Shown: piece after piece, positions 43,883-52,789 of the stretch
Numbering within the stretch: position 1 is the first letter of the stretch
Layout of the letters: every line of letters starts with the position of its first letter
DNA from: Caldithrix sp964598255
GTDB taxonomy: Bacteria > Calditrichota > Calditrichia > Calditrichales > Calditrichaceae
Direction of reading: 5' to 3'
Assembly: GCA_964598255.1 (NCBI GenBank)
Contig: CAZRBA010000073.1
Span: forward strand, 85,915 to 149,914
Length of the DNA stretch: 64,000 nucleotides
Translations under genes and position numbers: made by a program
The notes under the pieces: model-generated
What the model was told of the DNA's origin: nothing
Seen by the model: only the letters and a program-made list of their open reading frames with translations
The model's database searches: none

Positions 43883-46054
43883 TCAAACCAAGGCGTTCTC
43901 AAATCCCGAATCCTTTATGAATAGGCAAGACGATTTGGTAAGTTCCGGTGCTTCACGCATAAAGTCGAAAGGTAAAACGGTACTCAGGCCAAAAATATTT
44001 ACATCTGCCGGCGGGGCGTTTTTCATGGTTTCCTTGAATTCGCCCAATAAAACATGAAATTCTGTTAACGAAGGCATACGGGCCTGATCGCTTAAATATT
44101 CCAAAAACCGGTACAATTTGCGCTGCTGCGAGGCATCCTTGGTGGCCGTAATCAAATTGAGCTTACCACCCCAATTCAGTTGTAATTGTAAAGCAATCAA
44201 TACCGCCAAATGCCAATTGGGACTTTTATCGCGCAGCCACAAATTGATATCTTTTTGCATGCCAAAGGCCATGCGCGGATGCTGGCGCAAAATAAGAACC
44301 CCCAGTTCGTGCCGTGAAGCATATTCCGCCAATTTGCTGATTATGGGATCGCGATCGGCATTTTTACCCAACGTAAGGAACAAGGCGTTGGGGCGCATGG
44401 AACAGGCACGTAGGGCTTGGATTACAACCAGCGCGCCGTGTAAAAATTCTTTGTCTTCGATAACTGTGGCATTTACTAACAGATGTTCTTTTTCAAACGG
44501 CTGTAATAATTCCTTAAGTTCTTCTTCGGTTTTTTCCGCATTGTTGGAGGTCACCGTAAAGGCAAAAATACTCCCGGAAGGATGAACGATATTTTTGATA
44601 AACAACAACGAGCCAGACCAAATTTTAGGCTGATCGATGGGAATGAGCAAATCGGGTTTCCACGAAATTTGATGCCTTGGAAAACGGGCGGCAATACGAG
44701 CGGCCCGTTCGGCCAAAATCAAAAACATTCCGCCGCGTATGTCCCCGCCCCATTCCGGCTTAAGCCCGCGCCGACCAAGCCAAACATATAGCACGATAAT
44801 GGTAATAATGGCAACGGCGCTAAAAACGGGATTAATAAGCACCATAACAAAGGCACTTCCCAGGGCTCCAAAAAACGGTACAAAAGTAGGTATTTTAAAA
44901 GTGGGGCGGAAACTGATAATACGCATTTTTTGCTGAATAAAAACCACCAGATTAATCATACCGTAAGTAATCAGGAAAAACATGGTAATTAAAGCGGCCA
45001 ATGCGTTTAAATTACCCAATAAAAGAGAAACTTCGATGATAATCGCCGTAAAGACGATGGCATTTAGCGGTTCGCCGGAACGGGATTTGCGAGAAAAAAA
45101 TTTGGAAAACGGAACTGTTCTGTGTTCGGCCAAGGCTTGTAGAATACGCGGCGCGCCTAAAATACTACCCAAGGCCGAAGAAAACGTAGCCGCCAAAATG
45201 CCCATCAGAACCAAATACTGCCACCGGGCATGGTCTACCATTACCATTTCGTTGCTCCGCAGTTCTTCGGCTGGAATGTATTTTGCTGCCATATATGCCA
45301 ACGAAATGTAAATGACCATGGTTACCAAAATCGCGCTAATCGTGCCCAGCGGAATAGACTTACGCGGATTTTTAAGATCGCCCGATAAGTTTGCTCCGGC
45401 CATAATACCCGTTGCAGCCGGGAAAAAGATAGCAAAAACGTACCAAAAATCGCCGTCCTGAAACTTACCCATTAAAGGTACCGATTGTAAAGGGTGATTG
45501 GGCGTTAAAAAGAAAGAAAGCAACGACAATCCGATAATGGCCATGATGATGTATTGGACACGAATGGCAAACTGCGCGCTAATGGAAGCAATAACGATTA
45601 GAACCAGCCAGGTTAACGTACCGATTAAAAACGGATTATGGCCCGGAAAAATACGCAGCCAACCTTCGGTAAAACCGACAATGTACAACGCGGCGGAAAG
45701 AGTTTGCGAAATGTAAAAAGGAATACCAATGCTCCCGCCTGCTTCCAGACCGAGCGATTTGGAAATAATGGAGTATGCGCCACCCGCTCCGATTTTGATG
45801 TTGGTGGTAATGGATGACATGGACAAAGCCGTACAGAGGGTAATGGCTTTGGCCAAAAGAATAATTAAAACCGCTCCGATAAAACCGGCATTACCCACAA
45901 CCCAGCCTAAACGCAGGTACATAATTACGCCGAGAATGGTCAGAACATCCGGCGTAAAAACTCCGCCAAAGGTGCCTAATTTTTTGGCATGTGCGGAATG
46001 GGTTTCTTTGTGCTGCAAATGGGCTATGGTTTCTTTTAACGTTTTAAAGTTCAT
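43883..46054 (-). CDS. APC-superfamily transporter, cation-chloride-cotransporter-like
   Basis: 723 aa. About twelve transmembrane segments cover 25-455 (FTPDVLTILGVIMYLRLGWV, GAGGAYSIISKSLGLEAGGS, FPAATGIMAGANLSGDLKNP). The GAGGAYxxIS and GIMAGANLSGDLKxPxKSIP motifs and a large soluble C-terminal domain (about 460-720) are those of the SLC12/NKCC-like bacterial group rather than short amino-acid permeases. Transport of K+, Na+ or Cl- is probable, but an amino-acid substrate is possible. It lies alone on the minus strand. G-rich upstream sequence precedes the ATG. Confidence 0.85.
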   Translation of the reverse strand: MNFKTLKETIAHLQHKETHSAHAKKLGTFGGVFTPDVLTILGVIMYLRLGWVVGNAGFIGAVLIILLAKAITLCTALSMSSITTNIKIGAGGAYSIISKSLGLEAGGSIGIPFYISQTLSAALYIVGFTEGWLRIFPGHNPFLIGTLTWLVLIVIASISAQFAIRVQYIIMAIIGLSLLSFFLTPNHPLQSVPLMGKFQDGDFWYVFAIFFPAATGIMAGANLSGDLKNPRKSIPLGTISAILVTMVIYISLAYMAAKYIPAEELRSNEMVMVDHARWQYLVLMGILAATFSSALGSILGAPRILQALAEHRTVPFSKFFSRKSRSGEPLNAIVFTAIIIEVSLLLGNLNALAALITMFFLITYGMINLVVFIQQKMRIISFRPTFKIPTFVPFFGALGSAFVMVLINPVFSAVAIITIIVLYVWLGRRGLKPEWGGDIRGGMFLILAERAARIAARFPRHQISWKPDLLIPIDQPKIWSGSLLFIKNIVHPSGSIFAFTVTSNNAEKTEEELKELLQPFEKEHLLVNATVIEDKEFLHGALVVIQALRACSMRPNALFLTLGKNADRDPIISKLAEYASRHELGVLILRQHPRMAFGMQKDINLWLRDKSPNWHLAVLIALQLQLNWGGKLNLITATKDASQQRKLYRFLEYLSDQARMPSLTEFHVLLGEFKETMKNAPPADVNIFGLSTVLPFDFMREAPELTKSSCLFIKDSGFENALV

Positions 46055-46261
46055 TGGCCCGCCTGTTGCCTGTTTAACTTACGCGCTCGCGCATGCAGAG
46101 AAAAAATCACCGCAGATTCCCTTTGCACGCGGCTTGCTAATATAATGAAAATGGGATTCACAAGCGAAAAATATCGCTGTTTGAACAAGTTCGGTTGTTC
46201 ATGCGTTCTGCACATCCGATCGTTTGTTTGCGGCATGCATTAACGGATGGGTAAAATATTT

Positions 46262-47056
46262 TTATTCGGGCTCGACCACATAATACACTGCGGTCGTAAA
46301 AAAATTGCGCACATAAGGGAAAGCAGTCAACCAACGGTATTGTTTTTTGGGCGTCAATTTAAATTTGTAACGATAAATGGGATTGAAAAGAAAAAATTCT
46401 TTTTGCAGCACCCGATACCCCGTACGACGTAAAATACGTTCGAAACGTTCGATGGTAATCCCGGTACGTTTGTTGTGCAATAAAGTTTGAATGCGGCTGT
46501 CCGATTCGCGCATCAACTTAAGAATTGCCTTGTAAACAGGCATGGGCAACAAATGGAAATACGGTGTTTTTTTCAGAAACGAACGGCACATTTGCTGGTG
46601 CCCGCCAAAAGGCATGTACCAAGGGGGAAAAGCAAAAAAGATGACGCCTTTGGGTTTTAAGAATGTGTGCAAATACGAAAGCAGTTTTTGTTGCTCCGGA
46701 ATGTGCTCGATGGCATCCTTTAGCACAATTAGATCAAATTTATTTTTAAAAGCCTCTTTAAAGTCCGGATCGTAAATATTTTTATTGATGAATTCGATCT
46801 GTCCGTTGGCGATTTCCGCGGAAAACATACGACGGGCAAGCGCCAATTTTTCCGCATCCAAATCTACGCCGGTGGCTTTACAACCGCGATCGAGAAAGGC
46901 TTTTAAAACCCCGCCCTCTCCGCAGCCGATTTCCAATACCGCGCGTTTTGGTTCAATCCTGAAAACTTGCTCGATAAACGGAATAATGTATTCCTTTGTT
47001 ACGGCCGTCTGATGCTGAAAATAAATTTCGCGATGTTCATGAAAATAATACGGCAT
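46262..47056 (-). CDS. Class I SAM-dependent methyltransferase
   Basis: 264 aa. The SAM motif VLEIGCGEGGVLKAFLDRGC is at about 40-59, with VDLDAEKLALARRM next, and a later LKDAIEHIPEQQKLLSYL typical of UbiE/MenG-like folds. A C-terminal part (about 160-264) is basic and aromatic-rich. It is last in a run of glycosyltransferase genes, so it may methylate a sugar or lipid-linked glycan; no substrate can be read. Confidence 0.78.
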   Translation of the reverse strand: MPYYFHEHREIYFQHQTAVTKEYIIPFIEQVFRIEPKRAVLEIGCGEGGVLKAFLDRGCKATGVDLDAEKLALARRMFSAEIANGQIEFINKNIYDPDFKEAFKNKFDLIVLKDAIEHIPEQQKLLSYLHTFLKPKGVIFFAFPPWYMPFGGHQQMCRSFLKKTPYFHLLPMPVYKAILKLMRESDSRIQTLLHNKRTGITIERFERILRRTGYRVLQKEFFLFNPIYRYKFKLTPKKQYRWLTAFPYVRNFFTTAVYYVVEPE

Positions 47057-47131
47057 ACTTTTGTCCCGTTTTTATCGCTGCTCGGGCTCGGAAGTTCCCG
47101 CTTGCAAAATTTTGCTTTTCCGCGTTAAAAT

Positions 47132-47350
47132 TTAAGATAATCCCTCAAAAGCCAATAAAGGCCAATTAAGGAAAACACCTGAAAGGCAATACTTACATAC
47201 TAAAACCCTTTTTGCCTTCGTTCCCGTATAGTGTTTTTCCTTGCCCCAAAAAACAACCTTCATTTCTTGCTTGTTTTTAAACTCTTTTATTGTCCGATAA
47301 ATACTAATCGGTAAAAGAGCTGTCATAAAAACGACAAAAACCTTAATCAT
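47132..47350 (-). CDS. Small membrane-anchored ORF, possibly frameshifted
   Basis: 72 aa from the ATG at 47350 (AAAGG upstream). It starts with a hydrophobic segment (IKVFVVFMTALLPISIY) followed by a charged part (KEFKNKQEMKVVFWGKEK). The annotated end has an unconvincing tail with two cysteines. A different frame nearby reads VSIAFQVFSLIGLYWLLRDY up to a stop near 47130, which looks like a second membrane helix. So the original gene may have been a two-helix protein now broken by a shift. Uncertain. Confidence 0.4.
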   Translation of the reverse strand: MIKVFVVFMTALLPISIYRTIKEFKNKQEMKVVFWGKEKHYTGTKAKRVLVCKYCLSGVFLNWPLLAFEGLS

Positions 47351-47400
47351 CAAACGACCTTTCGCATTTCATCAAAGCATCCCAGGTATTTTTTACCCGT

Positions 47401-49902
47401 TTACCCGTTCTTTTTGATACGCAAAAAATACCCAACCACCGGAACCAAAATCATCAAATAAATAAAAATCAAAGAAATCGATGCCAAACGAATGTCGCGG
47501 TAATACGAATCCGGAATAAAGCGCATATCCACCTTATGTCTTCCGGGCGGCACAATAATTGACTGAATGGCATGATCGGTTTTAAATACTTTGTCCACCT
47601 TTTTACCGTCAACAAAAATTTTCCAGCCAGGGGGGTAATAAATTTGCGAAATAACTAACAAACTTTGTTTGTCGGTGTACACTTCCAATTTCAGTTCGTT
47701 GGGTGTAAATTTTAAAACTTTGCTGAAACTGGAATCCGGCTGATAAATCGGTGCCGGAAGTTTTTCTTCCAGCACGGCCGTTTTGGCCGGATCGAATGCT
47801 TTGCTGTTTATATAGCGCAAACGTTGCTGGGCGTCTTTTATCACTTTGTACGACCCGACAAAAAAAGCCCGCGGCAAATAGCCGGTAAAATAATAGGCGT
47901 ATAAATGGTTTGCCGGATCTTCTTTTACCAATTTAAGGAATGGATGCTTTAAGCGTTGCTGCGCAATAATATATTTTACGTTTAAAATTTTAAGCACATT
48001 CCAGTTAAACGGCAGGCTCGGATCCCAGCCGTTGTAAATGTTTTTTTCAACCAGTTCTTCGATAACATACATTTTAATCGGTGTGTAACCGCCAATGCTT
48101 TGGTGATAGTAGGCCCAGCGGTTATCGCCAAAAAGTTTACCGGCAGGAAAAATGCGGAACAAATCTTTATCCTTAAGCAGAAAACGATCGATGGCTGTTT
48201 CGCGAAAATATTGATGTTCAATGCGTTTGACATCGGTGAACTGGGGTTTTACCCGGCTTTGCACCTGAAGCAAATCGAAAATATTAAGAGCACCGATGAT
48301 TAAAATCAAGGCTACGGCCGAAAGTTTGCGTTGCAAATAGGCCCAAATGGCCGCACCGGCCAACACAACCAACACAAAATAGCGGATTAAATCCCGCTGA
48401 AAAAATTCGCGACGAATTTGCTTGACGATTTCCAGTGTTTGTCCTTGGTAGGCCTCTCCCGAAGCTTTGACAAACGAAGCGCCTAAGCTGTAAATCCACA
48501 TAAACACGCCTAAAGCCAAAAAGCCGGCAATGGCGTACAAAATAAAACGCTGTTTGCGCATATCGATTTTATCTCGTGCCAAATCGGTTAGGTATTTTAA
48601 CCCGTAAACGGCAAAGGTAACGATAACAAAATAAGTAACCGTTACGCTCATCATGGGGGTTCTGAATTTGTTAAAGTACGGGAAATAGTAGTAGAACAAA
48701 CTGTAAAAAGCTTTGAAGTGACGGCCAAAGGAAAGCAGAACCAAAAAAACCGCAAACCAAAACAAGCTTTTAATAAAGGCGTTTTTTCGGTAAAAAGCCA
48801 GTAAACCGATAAGAGCAAGCATCAAAAAGATTACTCCCAAATACTCGTAACTTTGGGTAAACGGCATTTGCCCCCAATAGGTAGAAATTACTTGCCCTTT
48901 TAAGTTCGGGAATTTACTACCGTCGTAATATTCGGCCGACATCCCGCCGTAAAAACGCGGTAAAAACCAGCTCAGCAGCTCTGTCGGGGCGGTTGACCAC
49001 TGTGTGGCGTAATTTAACGAGACCCCGGTTCCCTTTACCTCTTTTTTGGCATTTACATCAATTGTCGTTTTGCCGCGTTTGGAATAAGGCAAATATTCCT
49101 TGGCTAAAAACAGCGGTTGGGCGGCCATCATTACACCCAAAATTAACGCCAACAAAAGCAAGGCGACGGTTTTACCGAATTGGGCATAATGTTTTTCAGC
49201 CAAATCCTTTAGCAAGGGATAAATGCCGATGGCAAATATGAGCAAAGCCGTGTAAAAAACAATTTGGTAATGCTGGGTACGAATTTGCAAACCGAGGGTT
49301 AAAGCAAATAGAGCCGTAGCCAATATTGTGCGTTTGTCAAGAAAATAACGGAACGTTAACACAGCCCAGGGCACGTACATCAATGCCTTTAATTTGGCCA
49401 TGTGGCCCTCGGTATACAACGATTTGTAATGAGGCATAAGGACAAAGGAAAGCGCACCGATCAGGCTGATAAGCGGCGACATACCTAAAAATCGGAACAG
49501 CAAAAATGCGCCCAGCGCTCCGAAAAAATAATAAATAAATACGGAACTCAGCAACCGCGAGAGCCAGGCAAATAAATTATCCAGAGAATAAGCCCGCGGA
49601 CTAATGCGGTAGTAAACAGGCATTCCGGCAAAAATATTCGGATTCCACAAAGCCAATTCGCCGGTTTGTTTGTGATATTCGTTAATGGCATGGGTTTTAG
49701 CTAACGAACCGACCACATCCACACCTTGCGGCGAAAGATGGTCGATGGCCATGGGTTTTAACAAAATCAGCAGCAAAATAAAGATCACCGCAACAGACAA
49801 ATAATCTTGCATGCGTGTCGACAAGCCGAACGATGGTTCGCGTTTTGCTTTTTTAGCCGGGGCCTTTTTAGGGGGCGTCTTTTTTTGTTTTTTATGGGCC
49901 AT
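47401..49902 (-). CDS. YfhO-family multi-pass membrane protein
   Basis: 833 aa. A lysine-rich N-terminal tail (about 1-23) is followed by roughly a dozen hydrophobic segments and a C-terminal soluble part with VISQIYYPPGWKIFVDGKKV, the segment used to recognise YfhO proteins, then FIPDSYYRDIRLASI before a last helix. Family members are involved in glycosyl transfer onto envelope polymers, probably using lipid-linked sugars. It lies 11 bases after a GT2 gene in the same strand, within the glycan cluster. Confidence 0.9.
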   Translation of the reverse strand: MAHKKQKKTPPKKAPAKKAKREPSFGLSTRMQDYLSVAVIFILLLILLKPMAIDHLSPQGVDVVGSLAKTHAINEYHKQTGELALWNPNIFAGMPVYYRISPRAYSLDNLFAWLSRLLSSVFIYYFFGALGAFLLFRFLGMSPLISLIGALSFVLMPHYKSLYTEGHMAKLKALMYVPWAVLTFRYFLDKRTILATALFALTLGLQIRTQHYQIVFYTALLIFAIGIYPLLKDLAEKHYAQFGKTVALLLLALILGVMMAAQPLFLAKEYLPYSKRGKTTIDVNAKKEVKGTGVSLNYATQWSTAPTELLSWFLPRFYGGMSAEYYDGSKFPNLKGQVISTYWGQMPFTQSYEYLGVIFLMLALIGLLAFYRKNAFIKSLFWFAVFLVLLSFGRHFKAFYSLFYYYFPYFNKFRTPMMSVTVTYFVIVTFAVYGLKYLTDLARDKIDMRKQRFILYAIAGFLALGVFMWIYSLGASFVKASGEAYQGQTLEIVKQIRREFFQRDLIRYFVLVVLAGAAIWAYLQRKLSAVALILIIGALNIFDLLQVQSRVKPQFTDVKRIEHQYFRETAIDRFLLKDKDLFRIFPAGKLFGDNRWAYYHQSIGGYTPIKMYVIEELVEKNIYNGWDPSLPFNWNVLKILNVKYIIAQQRLKHPFLKLVKEDPANHLYAYYFTGYLPRAFFVGSYKVIKDAQQRLRYINSKAFDPAKTAVLEEKLPAPIYQPDSSFSKVLKFTPNELKLEVYTDKQSLLVISQIYYPPGWKIFVDGKKVDKVFKTDHAIQSIIVPPGRHKVDMRFIPDSYYRDIRLASISLIFIYLMILVPVVGYFLRIKKNG

Positions 49903-49913
49903 AACGCTATCCT

Positions 49914-50963
49914 TTATTTATAATAATTTTTTCGGAATCCGACTTTTGCGCCTTTTTTGAAAATTACTCTTCGGATGTAATTATAAATAAATCCCGCACC
50001 ATAACCAAAAATTTGAGCGGGAATAACAACCGGTAAATAGAAGGCCGGTTTGATTTCACGATATTTAAAAACGGAATCGATCATGGAAAACAAAATCAGG
50101 AAAATGCCGAAGCCTACGGTAAACCACAAAAGCGGACGTGCAGGCGGCCAAACAAGGGCCAGCAAAATGATCAACAGAACCGCCAGAGTAGCCAGAGCGG
50201 GTAATGCGTGGACAAGTTCCAGCATTTGTCCGTCAATTTTGTAGAGATTAATCCGCGCCACTCCCCAGTTAAACACCTGTCGGAAAAAGCGGCGCAAATT
50301 GGTACGGCGTTTGTGAAAAACCGGTGCATCGGCTACAAAAATTACTTTGGCTCCGGACTTTAAAATTCGGTGACTGTATTCGATATCCTGACCGTGCCGC
50401 AAGGAGGAGAATCCTCCGATTTTTTGCCAAACGTCGCGGCTTAGTCCCATGTTAAACGAACGCGGGTAATACTTAGCAATTTTTTTGCCTTTTTTACCGC
50501 GTAGTCCGCCGGTAGTGAGGAACGAAGTCATGGAATAATTAATGGCCTTAAGCAAAGGCGGAAAGTCTTTTCGATAGGTATCGGGCCCGCCGAAGGCATC
50601 GGCTTGTTCGCTTTGCAAAGCGCGATCGACATTGGCCAACCATTCCGGCGGAACGGTTACGTCCGAATCCAAAAATATGAAAAAATCGCCCTGAGCCTTG
50701 GACATGCCTAAATTACGAGCCGCACCCGGGCCCTGATTTTTTTGGGAAAGGTAGTGTAATGTGTAATCGTATTCCTGCTGCGCTTGGCGTACAATGTGTG
50801 CCGTATCATCCGTCGAACCGTCATCGGCAATTATTACTTCGAAACGATCCTTCGGAAATTGCAAAGCAGCAAGCGAAGCCAGAAGGGCATGAATTTCATC
50901 GGAACGGTTAAACGAGGGAATGATTACGGAGTATTTCCGATATTTTTGCTTCGAGTATGACAT
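49914..50963 (-). CDS. GT2-family glycosyltransferase with C-terminal membrane segments
   Basis: 349 aa. The GT-A domain (about 10-235) has VIIPSFNRSDEIHALLASL, the sugar-nucleotide region EVIIADDGSTDDTA, then FFIFLDSDVTVPPEWL with its metal-binding DxD-type site, and the acceptor-side GGFSSLRHGQDIEYSHRI. Two or three hydrophobic segments (about 255-315) anchor it to the membrane. It adds a sugar to a lipid- or polymer-linked acceptor; sugar unknown. It begins 30 bases after the next GT2 gene. Confidence 0.88.
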   Translation of the reverse strand: MSYSKQKYRKYSVIIPSFNRSDEIHALLASLAALQFPKDRFEVIIADDGSTDDTAHIVRQAQQEYDYTLHYLSQKNQGPGAARNLGMSKAQGDFFIFLDSDVTVPPEWLANVDRALQSEQADAFGGPDTYRKDFPPLLKAINYSMTSFLTTGGLRGKKGKKIAKYYPRSFNMGLSRDVWQKIGGFSSLRHGQDIEYSHRILKSGAKVIFVADAPVFHKRRTNLRRFFRQVFNWGVARINLYKIDGQMLELVHALPALATLAVLLIILLALVWPPARPLLWFTVGFGIFLILFSMIDSVFKYREIKPAFYLPVVIPAQIFGYGAGFIYNYIRRVIFKKGAKVGFRKNYYK

Positions 50964-50993
50964 GGTTCAGTGAAATGTAACTCCGCTTGTTTT

Positions 50994-51917
50994 TTATTCG
51001 ATCACTTCTTTGACTGCGAACTTGGGCGAGGTATCTCTGGTGCTAATCATCATATCGCCAATTAACCCCAAGGAGAACGATTGCACGCCGACAATCATCA
51101 ATAAAATACCCAAAAAGAGCAAAGGACGACGCCCGATGCCAATGCCCTGAAACCAGAGAATGGTCAGATAAAGCAAAATAACAAATCCGAGAAAGATATT
51201 TATCAGGCCGAACATGCCGAACAAATGCATTGGTTTTTGTCGGTAACGCGTTATGAACAAAACAGACAGCAGATCGAAAAAACCGCTGAAAAAACGTTTG
51301 GCGCCGAACTTGGTTTTGCCAAATTGGCGCGGATGATGTTTAACGGGAATTTCGCCTACGTTAAATCCCTGCCAATGTGCCAAAACAGGTAAATATCGGT
51401 GCATTTCGCCGTAAACGGGAATGGCTTTGATAACCTCGTTGCGGTAGGCCTTAAGTCCGCAATTGAAATCGTGAATTTTAATACCCGTTAAAAAGCGGGT
51501 TGTAAAGTTAAACAATTTGGATGGCACGGTTTTGGTAATGGGATCGTGACGTTTCTTTTTCCAGCCGGAGACCAAATCGTAACCTTCCTCCAGTTTTTTC
51601 AGCAGATTCGGAATTTCCGCGGGATCGTCCTGCAAATCGGCATCCATGGTTATGACTACCGTTCCTTGCGCACGTTTGAATCCTTCGGAAAGGGCGATGC
51701 TTTTGCCGAAATTTTTGCGTAGGCGAACGATCTTAATTTCCGGATGCTCTTTTTTCTTGGCAAGCAATCGTTGTACCGATTCGTCGGTACTGCCATCATC
51801 CACAAATAAAATTTCAAACGACATATTGAGCGGCAACACCGAGCGATAAATGCGATCGACCAGCTCTTCCAAGGAATCCTGCTCGTTTAAAAAGGGAATA
51901 ACAATTGTCAAATCCAT
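50994..51917 (-). CDS. GT2-family glycosyltransferase, dolichyl/polyprenyl-phosphate sugar synthase type
   Basis: 307 aa. DLTIVIPFLNEQDSLEELV and ILFVDDGSTDESVQRL form the sugar-nucleotide site, GTVVITMDADLQDDPAEIP has the DxD-type metal site, and FNCGLKAYRNEVIKAIPVYG matches the DPM1/ArnC pattern. Two C-terminal hydrophobic segments (about 230-290) fit enzymes that put a sugar on polyprenyl phosphate. Such a donor would suit the neighbouring YfhO-type protein, which uses lipid-linked sugars. Confidence 0.88.
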   Translation of the reverse strand: MDLTIVIPFLNEQDSLEELVDRIYRSVLPLNMSFEILFVDDGSTDESVQRLLAKKKEHPEIKIVRLRKNFGKSIALSEGFKRAQGTVVITMDADLQDDPAEIPNLLKKLEEGYDLVSGWKKKRHDPITKTVPSKLFNFTTRFLTGIKIHDFNCGLKAYRNEVIKAIPVYGEMHRYLPVLAHWQGFNVGEIPVKHHPRQFGKTKFGAKRFFSGFFDLLSVLFITRYRQKPMHLFGMFGLINIFLGFVILLYLTILWFQGIGIGRRPLLFLGILLMIVGVQSFSLGLIGDMMISTRDTSPKFAVKEVIE

Positions 51918-52006
51918 TGTTTGTTCCGTTTATTATTACACATTTCTGCAATTCGTATTTTTAAAAATGGCCCGTTTACATGGGGGCTCCAAACCAAACG
52001 CCCTGT

Positions 52007-52789
52007 TTATTTATCGCTGGGCATCAAAATTTGTTTGGCGTTATCACTGACTTTTATTTTAAAAACCGATTCCGTCAGCGGCTTATTTAAGATAATTTTT
52101 TTAAAGATAATACTCATGCCTTGTTTTTCATCGGGACGCACAAAATTAATTACCCGCGGAAAATAAAAACCGTTATACAAGCCGAACTTTTTGTATTCTT
52201 TGCTGAATAAAATCGTCTCGTCTTTAACGTAATTGATTTTTTTAATAAGCAAGGTAGCCTTATCAAACCAAATCTGATAATCGTAACTCCCGTTTTGCGC
52301 TTCAAGATAATAGCCGTTTGGCTGTTTTTCGAATTTTTCTTTTTTTAAAATGGTAAAATGATCTTGCGCCAGTAAAACATCGCGCATCATTGAAACGGAA
52401 ATCGGAAATTGTAAAAATTGGGTATGTTCAAAATCTTCGTTACGCCCGGTAATAAACTGATTATCATATCGGTTATAAAAAATAAACCGGTTTTTGCCTA
52501 TGAACATTTTTCCCACATTGGTGCCCATAAAGCCAGAAACCGAAACCAATAGCGAGTCGCTTCCGCGGGCGTAAATACTGGCCTCAAAATTTCCGGAAAA
52601 CTGGGGCGTATCGACCGTAATGCGCCCCTTACCCGAAAAGGTTTTAATGCTTTTCTGCCAGCGTTCGTGCAATTCGAGCAATTGACGGTAAGTGGGATTG
52701 GGGTATTCGTTTTTAATAACCACGCGTTGCGTTTGGCAACCCGTAAGTAATATTAGGCCAAAGGCCATCACTATTAAAAATTTATTCAT
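52007..52789 (-). CDS. DUF4292 lipoprotein (LolB-like fold)
   Basis: 260 aa. The ATG at 52789 overlaps the stop of the TPR lipoprotein gene and is preferred over an upstream TTG. The lipobox LTGC is at residues about 15-18. IKTFSGKGRITVDTPQFSG and SLLVSVSGFMGTNVGKMFI, with NGYYLEAQNGSYDYQIWFD, show the curved-sheet layout of LolA/LolB-type proteins, matching DUF4292. It may move or bind a lipid at the outer membrane. It is next to the TPR lipoprotein at the start of the glycan cluster. Confidence 0.82.
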   Translation of the reverse strand: MNKFLIVMAFGLILLTGCQTQRVVIKNEYPNPTYRQLLELHERWQKSIKTFSGKGRITVDTPQFSGNFEASIYARGSDSLLVSVSGFMGTNVGKMFIGKNRFIFYNRYDNQFITGRNEDFEHTQFLQFPISVSMMRDVLLAQDHFTILKKEKFEKQPNGYYLEAQNGSYDYQIWFDKATLLIKKINYVKDETILFSKEYKKFGLYNGFYFPRVINFVRPDEKQGMSIIFKKIILNKPLTESVFKIKVSDNAKQILMPSDK

